Assembly: GCA_964625225.1 (NCBI GenBank)
Contig: CAZVAR010000036.1
Span: 1 to 26,431, forward strand
Length of the DNA: 26,431 bases
Reading direction: 5' to 3'
Source of the DNA: CAZVAR01 sp964625225
GTDB taxonomy: Bacteria; Pseudomonadota; Alphaproteobacteria; JAJUGE01
The position numbers and the translations under genes are program-made. The stretch's first letter is position 1; each line of letters opens with the position of its first letter. Below are positions 14,833 to 21,448 of the stretch, one piece after another. The notes beneath the pieces were generated by a model. It was given only the letters and a program-made list of their open reading frames with translations, had not been told where the DNA came from and ran no database searches.

Positions 14833-15703
14833 GGCGGGGCTCTCCGTGCTGAAACGGAGCTCCGGTCGCCCGTAGCGCGTAGGCGAGGGCGCTCTGGAGA
14901 TCGGCCTTCGTCACCACCTGCGGCAGGTCGACCCCCAGATGCACGATCGTCTGCGCGATCTGCGGCCGAATACCGCTGATGATGCAGGTCGCCCCCATCA
15001 GCCGCGTGGCGGCCGCGGTCTTCAGCAGATGCTGCGCCACCAGCGTATCGACCGTCGGGACGCCGGTGATGTCGATGATCGCGAACTCGGCGCCGCGGTC
15101 GACGATGGCCTGCAGCAGGTTCTCCATCACCATCTGCGCGCGCATGCTGTCGAGGGTACCGATCAGCGGCAGGGCCAGGATCTTGTCCCAGAGCTGCACG
15201 ACCGGCGTCGACAGCTCCATCATCTCGGTCTGCTGGCGCTGGATGATCTCCTCGCGCTGCGCGATGTAGACCTCGTTCGTATACAGGCCGAGCTGATCGA
15301 GCACGCGGCTCGTCTCCCAGACCTCGCCGACGAGTTCGCGCGGATTGTCGCCCAGCTCCTCCCGCAGGCTTTCGAACAGCGGTTGCTTCAACGTCAGGAT
15401 GAAGGTCGCCATCTCCCGCGGGGTGAAGCCGCGCTCGACCCGGTGATCGGTCACGTCCCGCAGGATTTGGCGCACCTCCTCCCAATGCTCGGCCTCGAGA
15501 TCGATCCGCTCCGACCAGTCGCCTTTCTCCACGGCCTGCATGAAGGCCGTGAGAAAGCGGCGTGACTGGCGGTGCATCTCGTTCTCGCGCAGCAGGTCCG
15601 CGCGCATGACACCGACCGCCGACTGTGCGGCGATCCACCGGTCGAGAACTTTCTCGAACTGCCGCTGGAGAATCTCGGCGAGGCGCCGCGGCGATACTGT
15701 CAT
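14825..15703 (-). CDS. rsbR: RsbR-type stressosome sensor (RsbRD-like N terminus + STAS)
   Basis: The 292-aa protein opens with a helical sensor domain (about 8-135: LAEILQRQFEKVLDRWI through SLREELGDNPRELV) that resembles the RsbRD_N type rather than the globin-like domain of RsbRA. A linker helix with REEIIQRQQTEMMELSTPVVQLWDKI by positions 150-175 follows, then a C-terminal STAS domain. The usual STAS motif ALPLIGTLDS begins near 177, and IDITGVPTVDTLVA places Thr220 at the position of the phosphorylated Thr205 in Bacillus RsbR. Thr166 in ELSTPVV may correspond to the linker phosphosite Thr171. It is the first gene of the operon; the input signal is unknown. ATG 15703 was chosen from domain start. 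Confidence 0.9.
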   Translation of the reverse strand: MTVSPRRLAEILQRQFEKVLDRWIAAQSAVGVMRADLLRENEMHRQSRRFLTAFMQAVEKGDWSERIDLEAEHWEEVRQILRDVTDHRVERGFTPREMATFILTLKQPLFESLREELGDNPRELVGEVWETSRVLDQLGLYTNEVYIAQREEIIQRQQTEMMELSTPVVQLWDKILALPLIGTLDSMRAQMVMENLLQAIVDRGAEFAIIDITGVPTVDTLVAQHLLKTAAATRLMGATCIISGIRPQIAQTIVHLGVDLPQVVTKADLQSALAYALRATGAPFQHGEPRRG

Positions 15704-16026
15704 GGGGAGCCTTTCGATCAATCGGTCCGTCGCGCCGGGGCGCGACCGTCGGAGATGCGGCCGGGCGGACCACGACCGCCGGAGGTAGCGACGCACGGCC
15801 CGGTCGACAGGCCGCACCCTATGAACGTCCGGCCCGGCGGACCGGGTTCCGGGCAGGCGACACCGCTCTGCCGCACGCCCGTGGGCGCCCCGCCGCGGCA
15901 GGAACCGGCGGGGAACCCGGCCGGCGCACGGGGGCGGCCTTCCGTATCGGTGAAGTTCGCTGCCCCGCTATCGAAGAGCAGCCAACGGCCCGCGCCGGTC
16001 CGGTCGGTGCAGGCGCGATCCGGGCC
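15704..16026. promoter_or_regulatory. Upstream region of the stressosome operon
   Basis: This 323-bp region separates rsbR from the end of the small gene behind fur, and no gene is supported. On the minus strand it contains GGAAC (15850-15846) and CGTT (15827-15824) separated by 18 nt. This resembles the alphaproteobacterial general-stress EcfG promoter, whose spacing is usually 16-17 nt. It lies about 120 bp before the rsbR start. No better promoter is visible. Confidence 0.3.
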
Positions 16027-16281
16027 CTAATGCAGGCAGCCGCGATAGACCCAGATCTGCACGACCTCGCTGGCCTGCCAGGTGGAAACGCGCGGATGAT
16101 GGTGACGATAGACGCGGGCGGCAACCTCCAGTGCGATACGCTCCGGCGCGCCGCTGGCCAGCATGCCGCAGAACGCGCGTTCCACCGCTCGTCGGCAGCG
16201 GCAATCGCTCAGGAGCGAGCCGCAGTCCGCGTCGGCATCCGCCTCCGGAGAGGATCGCTCAGGGCTTCTTCCTTCTGCCAT
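16027..16281 (-). CDS. Small cysteine-containing protein overlapping fur
   Basis: An 84-aa frame starts 23 bp inside the 3' end of fur, in another frame, and probably depends on translational coupling. Its first half is acidic and cysteine-rich (DCGSLLSDCRCRRAVERAFCGM). The second half contains VAARVYRHHHPRVSTWQASEVVQIWV, a likely helical region with three adjacent histidines. Cys and His together could bind a metal, which would fit the Fur neighbour, but that is inference. No signal peptide or membrane segment. I do not recognise a named family. Shorter starts are possible because the ribosome-binding site is weak. Confidence 0.55.
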   Translation of the reverse strand: MAEGRSPERSSPEADADADCGSLLSDCRCRRAVERAFCGMLASGAPERIALEVAARVYRHHHPRVSTWQASEVVQIWVYRGCLH

Positions 16282-16669
16282 AGAGTTCGAGCCTGTGGTC
16301 GATGAGTTCGTAGCCGAGATCGGCGGCGATCCGCGTCTTCAGGCGCTCCAGCTCCTCGTTCTGGAACTCGATCACCTCGCCGGAGTCGACATCGACCAGA
16401 TGGTGATGGTGCTCAAGATTCACTTCGAAGCGCGAAAAGCTTTCGTTGAAATCGTGCCGTTGCACCAGGTTCATCTCGTCCAGCAGCGAGAGTGTCCGGT
16501 AGACGGTCGCGATGCTGATCGACGGGTCGAGCGCTTTGGCGCGTCGGTAGACCTCGTCGACCGACGGATGATCGTCGGAGCGCTCCAGCACATGCAGCAC
16601 GATCCGGCGCTGCGCGGTCATCTTCAGGCCTGCGTCGACGCAGCGCCGCTCCAGGTTGGTCATGGCCAT
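16259..16669 (-). CDS. fur: Fur-family metal-responsive transcriptional repressor
   Basis: The 136-aa regulator has the winged-helix N terminus (MTAQRRIVLHVLERSDDHPSVDEVYRRA, recognition helix ISIATVYRTLSLLDE about 51-65) and the dimerisation/metal domain with EHHHHLVDVDSGEVIEF (86-102), then RIAADLGYELIDHRLELYG. The CxxC pairs that bind structural zinc in E. coli Fur are replaced by VDVDSG, as is usual in alphaproteobacterial Fur/Mur proteins. It may therefore respond to iron or manganese. ATG 16669 has GAGGCGAG upstream; ATG 16663 is the second choice. A longer open frame reaching 16915 runs through repeat DNA. A Fur box lies in the divergent intergenic region. Confidence 0.92.
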   Translation of the reverse strand: MAMTNLERRCVDAGLKMTAQRRIVLHVLERSDDHPSVDEVYRRAKALDPSISIATVYRTLSLLDEMNLVQRHDFNESFSRFEVNLEHHHHLVDVDSGEVIEFQNEELERLKTRIAADLGYELIDHRLELYGRRKKP

Positions 16670-16766
16670 GGTCTCGCCTCGTGTGGCGGTCGAAAACCGA
16701 AAAGACACCAGCCGGCGCCCGTCGTCAACCGGGGCGTCCGGCCGATGGACCATATAGGGACTGACA

Positions 16767-16870
16767 GGGGGCGATGGGGGTTCGTGTGGGTCGATGGGGG
16801 TTCGTGTGACTTCATGGGGGTGGATCAGGATTTGTGGGGGTTTGTGAGGGTTCTTGGGGGTGGAATGGGG
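16767..16870 (-). repeat. Decamer repeat array B (TTCRTGGGGG units) upstream of fur
   Basis: About ten units in exact 10-bp phase: gcgatggggg (16771), ttcgtgtggg, tcgatggggg, ttcgtgtgac, ttcatggggg, tggatcagga, tttgtggggg, tttgtgaggg, ttcttggggg, tggaatgggg. Strong and degenerate units alternate, giving a 20-bp higher period. On the fur coding strand the units read CCCCCACGAA, the same sense as array A before pyrC. The plus strand could form G-quadruplexes. Function unknown. Confidence 0.8.
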
Positions 16871-17032
16871 GTGCTCTGGAGACGTTACGGGAAGGGGCGG
16901 GCGCAGCGGGAGCATCGGACCTTCGATGATTGGCGGGAGGAATCCGCAATTGCGGCTGTCCCCGCAGGAGATTGCTCGATCCGGACTATATCATGAATTT
17001 TATCCTATGTCCAGGAGCGGCCGCCCGCGATT

Positions 17033-17051
17033 GAAAATGAGAACCATTCGC
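17033..17051 (+). promoter_or_regulatory. Fur box
   Basis: GAAAATGAGAACCATTCGC matches the classical 19-bp Fur box (GATAATGATAATCATTATC) at 14 of 19 positions, standing out in very GC-rich DNA. It is centred about 47 bp before the ATG at 17089, in promoter position, and next to fur itself. Iron (or manganese) repression of the rightward gene is the natural inference. Confidence 0.7.
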
Positions 17052-17088
17052 ATAAACTGACCGGCGTTCACTGCGATCGAGGGGCGGT

Positions 17089-17523
17089 ATGGCAAGCGCA
17101 GGCGGGCCCGGCGGCAGGGCCATCGATATGGTGGCGGACGGCACGCCGGCGGACCGGCTGCTGCTATGGGCGCTGCGGCGTCTTGCCTTCGGCTGCGGCG
17201 ATCCGCGCGTGGTCGAGGCGGCGCTGTGCGACCGCTGCGGTGCGGAAGCCGGGCGGCTGGCCTATGTCGGGCTCAGGTCGTTTTTCGTCGTGCTGACGCT
17301 GTACGGCCGGCGCCGGTTGGCGTTGGGTCCACCGGGCTGGTGCGGCGTGACGCATGACGAGCGGGCGCTGCTGGGCCTGTTCGCGACGGCGCAGGCGGGA
17401 TCCGCGGCCGAGACCGATGCGCGGCTCGCCTGGCTGGTTCGGCCCGACCCCGCCGTGGACATCAGGCGCATCGCCGAGGCCATTGCCGGAGCGCTGCCGC
17501 AACTCGATCCGCTGCCGACATAA
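17089..17523 (+). CDS. Unknown protein, probably Fur-regulated
   Basis: The 144-aa protein has a helical, alanine/leucine-rich sequence: DRLLLWALRRLAFGCGDPRVVEAALCDRCG, then YVGLRSFFVVLTLYGRRRLALGPPGWCGVTHDERALLGLFATAQAG and a C-terminal helix IRRIAEAIAGAL. Four cysteines (C-G-C-like spacing not conserved as a CxxC pair except CDRC) could matter for metal or redox. No signal peptide; the hydrophobic SFFVVLTLY is too short for a sure membrane helix. It may belong to the small DUF proteins seen next to iron genes in alphaproteobacteria, but I cannot name the family with confidence. ATG 17089 follows GAGGGGCGGT. The Fur box upstream suggests a role in iron limitation. Confidence 0.7.
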   Translation: MASAGGPGGRAIDMVADGTPADRLLLWALRRLAFGCGDPRVVEAALCDRCGAEAGRLAYVGLRSFFVVLTLYGRRRLALGPPGWCGVTHDERALLGLFATAQAGSAAETDARLAWLVRPDPAVDIRRIAEAIAGALPQLDPLPT

Positions 17524-18357
17524 GGGACCTGTCCGGCCACATGCCAGCGTCGTCCGGCCGGACGGACGGGACCGGTTCCGTTTGCGAGCCGATCGATCGC
17601 GTGTTCCGCCGTGATTGTTCGGCAAGCGCGGCCGAAGACTCGGCATCCCGGGTTCGCAGCGACGCGAGGGTCTACGCGGCACCCGGAACGGCGGTCGACA
17701 TATTCCGACGACCAAACTGCCGATGCGCGGGGTGGTGCACGAGAGATTCTCGAATTCCCGTTGTCGATCGGATGACGATTGTCACCCTCCGCACAACTAG
17801 TCCTGCTTCCCATTTCGACCTTATGTTTCGTACAATTGACGCTCAACAGATCGCATGATAGCGTTTCACGTCAATTCAGCTTCCGACGCATCCGAGTTCC
17901 CGGAGATTGGGGGCGGACACGGATGCAAAAGAACCAACCGGGCTCGGGAACGATCTGGTCATGCCGGACGTCCGGACCGTTAGGGGGAACGTCTGCTCGG
18001 GCGCGCCGATAGCGTGGGGAGACGGGCATGTCGCGGCCGGACCTGCGCGCAGTCCCTCGGTTGCGGCCGTCCACCGCACCGACACTTCGTGGGCGCGCGA
18101 CGTAGAGTGCCGCGGCACGCAGCGGGTCTGCCGAAAGCAGCGGCATCCCGCGGGCACGAGACGCCGGCGAGTCTCGCCGCTCGGTTCCGCGGTCTTATCG
18201 GCGCGCCGGTCCGCTCGGAGAACGGCACGCCGGCTTCACGACGACCGCTCGGGCCGCAGCAGCTAAGGGAGTCTCGAGGGCTCCCGAAAACAAGCCGCCA
18301 TCCCGGATTGCCGGGGACAGGACGGCATAACGACATAACGAAAGGAGGAGCGCCAAC
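17524..18357. other. Long gene-free region before the TRAP operon
   Basis: No frame in these 834 bp looks coding; candidates are basic, low-complexity translations. An AT-rich island at about 17770-17880 contains an inverted repeat (17834-17876) with TTGACG elements and is the best promoter/operator candidate. Downstream of it about 450 bp of GC-rich sequence could be a long 5' leader. A short hairpin GGGAG/CTCCC lies around 18267-18285. The RBS AAAGGAGGAG precedes the ATG at 18358. Confidence 0.4.
17834..17876. promoter_or_regulatory. Inverted repeat with TTGACG promoter-like element
   Basis: AATTGACG (17834-17841) and CGTCAATT (17869-17876) are perfect inverted copies with 27 bp between them. 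The left arm contains a TTGACG that could be a -35 box, with only a weak -10 (TAGCGT at 17859, spacing 17). The right arm gives a TTGACG on the other strand. This looks like an operator overlapping a promoter for the TRAP genes, about 480 bp from the start codon; that role is inferred. Confidence 0.4.
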
Positions 18358-19326
18358 ATGATCGTCACGCGACGCACGTTCATCGGGACCGGACTCGCAG
18401 CCGGAGGCCTGCTTCTGCTGCCGGGCGGTCGCCTCCCGGCCTTCGCGGCGTCGGACCCGGAATTCCTGACCCTGCTCGGCGGCGGGCAGGGCGGCGCCTG
18501 GTATCTCGGCGCCGCGGCCATGGGCGAGTTGGCGAAAGAGATCTGGCCCGGGGTCTCGACCACAGTGACCTCCGGCGGCGGAATGAGCAATCTGCGCAAT
18601 CTGGCGCAGAAGAAGGTCGAGTTCGCCTACGCCTTCGCGATGGACGCGACCGCGGCCTACCGCGGGACCCTCGATTTCGAAGGGCGCCGGATCGACGGCC
18701 TGCGCGCCATCATGTCGACCAATCCGGCCTACGTGACCACGGTCGCCAAGCCCGGAATCGACACGTATCGAGATCTCGCCGGGAAGTCGGTTGCCCCCGG
18801 ACGGGCCGGCTTCACCGGGCTCAAAACGTTCCGCTACATCGCCCAGGAGGCGGGTATCGCCGATGCCGTGAAGGAGGTCAACAGCGACTATCCCGAGATG
18901 CCGTCGATGTTCAAGGACGGCGTCGTCCAGGCAGCGACGGTCATCGGCTCGATACCCCACCCGACGATCGACGAGATCCTGTCGACGGCGGAGGGGCAAC
19001 TCGTGTCGATCGACGACGACATCGCAGCGGCGCTTTCGGAGAAGTACAATTACGAGCGGGTCGTAATTCCGGCGGGGACGTTCCGCGGCCAAGACCGGGA
19101 CGTTCCGACCATAGGGTCGGTCACGCAAGTTCTCACCCATGCGGAAGTCCCGGACGACTGGGTTTACAAGCTCACCAAAGCGAGCTGGGAGAATCGGCAG
19201 CGGCTGGTCCAGGCCCACAAGGCCTATGCGGAGCTCGACGAGAAGATGGTGCTGATGGGCGTGCGGATCCCGTTACACCCTGGCGCCGAGCGATTCTGGC
19301 GTGAAGCGGGGATCCTGTCCTCCTGA
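18358..19326 (+). CDS. TAXI-family TRAP transporter solute-binding protein
   Basis: The 322-aa protein is a periplasmic binding protein of the TAXI (TRAP-associated extracytoplasmic immunogenic) type. It starts with a twin-arginine-like signal VTRRTFIGTGLAAGGLLLLPGG and a likely cleavage after AFA (about residue 30). The mature part opens with LTLLGGGQGGAWYLGAAAMGELAK, where the G-G-x-x-G-x-W/Y-Y pattern is diagnostic of TAXI proteins, and contains TSGGGMSNLRNL and VAPGRAGFTGLKTFRYIA. Substrates of this family are often dicarboxylates or glutamate-like acids but are not predictable here. AAAGGAGGAG upstream is a strong ribosome-binding site. The permease gene follows after 84 bp of structured DNA. 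Confidence 0.93.
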   Translation: MIVTRRTFIGTGLAAGGLLLLPGGRLPAFAASDPEFLTLLGGGQGGAWYLGAAAMGELAKEIWPGVSTTVTSGGGMSNLRNLAQKKVEFAYAFAMDATAAYRGTLDFEGRRIDGLRAIMSTNPAYVTTVAKPGIDTYRDLAGKSVAPGRAGFTGLKTFRYIAQEAGIADAVKEVNSDYPEMPSMFKDGVVQAATVIGSIPHPTIDEILSTAEGQLVSIDDDIAAALSEKYNYERVVIPAGTFRGQDRDVPTIGSVTQVLTHAEVPDDWVYKLTKASWENRQRLVQAHKAYAELDEKMVLMGVRIPLHPGAERFWREAGILSS

Positions 19327-19382
19327 TCCGAAGGCCGGAAAGCCTGCGGTGGGATCAGGGACGTCCGAAGAGCGGACGTCCC
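19322..19382 (+). promoter_or_regulatory. Tandem stem-loops between TRAP binding protein and permease genes
   Basis: Stem I: CCTGATCC (19322-19329, including the stop codon) pairs with GGATCAGG (19352-19359), with an inner AGGC/GCCT stem. Stem II: GGGACGTCCG (19358-19367) pairs perfectly with CGGACGTCCC (19373-19382) around AAGAG. No T-run follows. Such structures between a binding protein and its permease usually stabilise the upstream message or reduce read-through, setting unequal protein ratios. Confidence 0.65.
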
Positions 19383-19410
19383 AGGGTCGCGTTTCTTGCC
19401 GGGGACCCGA

Positions 19411-21396
19411 ATGTCTGACTCGAAAGTCGCTGGGGACGGGACGGGATCGGCGCTCGAACTGGAACCGTCCGCGTCGACCGGTCCTGCCTGGACGAGCGCT
19501 GCTGCCTTTGTCAGGGGACCAGATCGCAGGTTGATCGGTCTGCTTGCGCTCGTCGCGGTCGTACTGGCGGTGTCGGCGAGCCTCTACCACATCTACGTTC
19601 CGCTCGCCGGCGCCTACGACACCTTCTTTCTTCGCCCGGTCCATCTCCTGCTGATCGGCGGCCTCGCCTTCATCAGCATCGATATCCGCGGCCGCCCCCG
19701 CGACTTCACGCGGCTGGAGTGGTCGTTGCTGGTCGATGCCGTCTTGCTGGCGCTGTTCGCGTTCGCGATCGTCAATGTCGCGCGCGATCCGACCGGATTC
19801 GACGAGCGCTACGGCTTCGGCGAAGCCACCCGGCTCGACACCGCGCTCGGGGGCATTCTCGTTCTGCTCGTCCTCGAATTGTCGCGGCGCTGCATCGGCT
19901 GGCCGATCACGATCTTCGTCGCCGTTACGCTCGCCTACGGAGCCTGGGGCGGCCACAGCTTCTCGATCTTCCGGCACCGACCGATCCCCCTGGAGGATCT
20001 GCTTCAGTACCTGTACATGACGACGTTCGGGATCTTCGGCGCGCCGGTCGGCGCGATCGCCACCTACGTCTTCCTGTTCATCATTTTCGGAGCCTTCGTG
20101 GAGCGGTCGAAAGGCGGCCTCCTGATTCAGCGAATCGGCCTGGTGCTGACCGGCCGCTCTCCCGGCGGGCCGGCCAAGGTGGCGGTGCTGACGAGTTCGA
20201 TGTTCGGGACCATCTCCGGCAGTGCGCTGGCCAATGTGATGGCGACCGGCAGCTTCACGATTCCCCTGATGAAACGGATCGGCTTCAAGCCGCACAATGC
20301 CGGCGCGATCGAAGCCGCGGCGTCCTCGGGCGGACAGCTGACGCCGCCGATCATGGGAGCCGTCGCCTTCGTGATGGCCGACATTACCGGAATCCCGTAC
20401 GCCGACATCATCATCGCCGCGGCGCTGCCGGCCGCCCTCTTCTACGCCTCCCTGTTCATCATGGTCGATCTCACGGCCCGACGTGAGGGGATGGTCGGGG
20501 TCCCCGAGCACCTTCTGCCGAGGCGAGGGGATATCCGGCAGCTCCTGCACCTGCTGCTGCCGCTGGCGATCCTCGTCGCCACGCTGCTGATCGGCTTCAG
20601 CCCGATGATGGCCGCGCTCACCGGCATCGCATCGGCGATTCTGGTCGCCGCGGTCCGCAGGATCACCCGGATGAACTGGCGACTGGTCCTCGAAGGGCTG
20701 AACGAAGCCGCGCAGACCACGATCATTGCTACCGTCGCATGCGCTGCAGCCGGGATCGTCGTGGGCGTGATCAACGTGACCGGCCTGGGCCTCAGGCTGT
20801 CCAGCGAGCTCATCAACCTGACACACGGCTATGCCTTTCTGGCGCTCGTGCTGGTGATGATCACCTGTGTCGTGCTCGGCATGGGCATGCCGACCGTCGC
20901 GGCCTACATCATCACGGTTGCCATCGGCGGCCCCGTGCTGGAGTCCCTCGGGATCCCGACCCTGGCGGCGCACCTGTTCGTGCTCTATTACGCGGTGCTC
21001 TCGCTGATCACGCCGCCCGTGATGGTGGCCACGTTCGGCGCAGCGGCGCTTGCCAACGCGGATGTCATGGCAACGGGCTTCGCGGCGGTGAAGTTCGCCG
21101 GCCTCGCTTTCCTGATGCCGTTCATCTTCGTCTACAACCCGGAACTGCTGATCATCGCCGGCGAGTTCGAGCTCTGGTCCTTCCTGCACATCGCGGCGAC
21201 GGCTTTCGCCGGGGCGCTCGTGTTCGGGATGGGGGTCAGCGGCTACCCCGCCCGGGGGCCGTTCGACCGGTTCGTGTGCCTGCTCATCGCGTATCTGCTG
21301 GTCGATCCGGCGCCGATGACGGACGTCTTCGGGTTAGGGGCGGCTGCACTGCTGATCGTGAAGAGCCGGCTCTCGACCCGGCGCGCGGCGGTCTGA
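19411..21396 (+). CDS. TRAP transporter fused permease (DctQ-DctM fusion, TAXI type)
   Basis: The 661-aa integral membrane protein combines the small (4-helix) and large (12-helix) TRAP subunits, as usual for TAXI systems. A polar N terminus of about 40 residues precedes the first helix (LIGLLALVAVVLAVSASLYHIYV). The large-subunit signatures are clear: FVERSKGGLLIQRIG, TSSMFGTISGSALANVMATGSFTIPLMKRIGF, AAASSGGQLTPPIMGAVAFVMADITGIPY, and later VLGMGMPTVAAYIITV and LSLITPPVMVATFGAAALA. It imports the ligand of the adjacent binding protein driven by a sodium or proton gradient. ATG 19411 (MSDSKVAGDG) has only a weak ribosome-binding site. No enzyme genes for the substrate are in the operon. Confidence 0.94.
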   Translation: MSDSKVAGDGTGSALELEPSASTGPAWTSAAAFVRGPDRRLIGLLALVAVVLAVSASLYHIYVPLAGAYDTFFLRPVHLLLIGGLAFISIDIRGRPRDFTRLEWSLLVDAVLLALFAFAIVNVARDPTGFDERYGFGEATRLDTALGGILVLLVLELSRRCIGWPITIFVAVTLAYGAWGGHSFSIFRHRPIPLEDLLQYLYMTTFGIFGAPVGAIATYVFLFIIFGAFVERSKGGLLIQRIGLVLTGRSPGGPAKVAVLTSSMFGTISGSALANVMATGSFTIPLMKRIGFKPHNAGAIEAAASSGGQLTPPIMGAVAFVMADITGIPYADIIIAAALPAALFYASLFIMVDLTARREGMVGVPEHLLPRRGDIRQLLHLLLPLAILVATLLIGFSPMMAALTGIASAILVAAVRRITRMNWRLVLEGLNEAAQTTIIATVACAAAGIVVGVINVTGLGLRLSSELINLTHGYAFLALVLVMITCVVLGMGMPTVAAYIITVAIGGPVLESLGIPTLAAHLFVLYYAVLSLITPPVMVATFGAAALANADVMATGFAAVKFAGLAFLMPFIFVYNPELLIIAGEFELWSFLHIAATAFAGALVFGMGVSGYPARGPFDRFVCLLIAYLLVDPAPMTDVFGLGAAALLIVKSRLSTRRAAV

Positions 21397-21448
21397 TCGC
21401 CCGGCATCGCGGCCGAGGCGGCACTTCGGATCTCGGTGTGCGACCGTC

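Larger units (their letters stand above)
16670..17088. promoter_or_regulatory. Divergent fur / 17089-gene intergenic region
   Basis: This 419-bp region contains a -10-like CTATAT for fur (minus strand, about 16752-16757), the decamer repeat array B (16767-16870), an AT-rich patch (16985-17005) and a Fur box (17033-17051) close to the rightward gene. No coding sequence is supported; the open frame extending fur upstream is made of repeat-derived Pro/His-rich peptide. Confidence 0.5.

Noticed and set aside
16767..16870. Repeat array as a possible CRISPR
   Set aside because: Units are 10 bp and contiguous without unique spacers, and no cas genes are present.
16670..16915. N-terminal extension of Fur through the repeat array
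   Set aside because: The extra 82 residues are Pro/His-rich translation of the repeat, the family starts at MTNLERRC, and a ribosome-binding site precedes 16669.
1138..17003. Shared 10-mer GAATTTTATC at 1138-1147 and 16994-17003, near both decamer arrays
   Set aside because: Its orientation and position relative to the arrays and genes differ at the two loci, so it may be just AT-rich promoter sequence.
19273..21189. 638-aa open frame antisense to the TRAP permease
   Set aside because: It is a high-GC shadow frame rich in Arg, Asp, Gln and His without any domain; the plus strand encodes an unmistakable permease.
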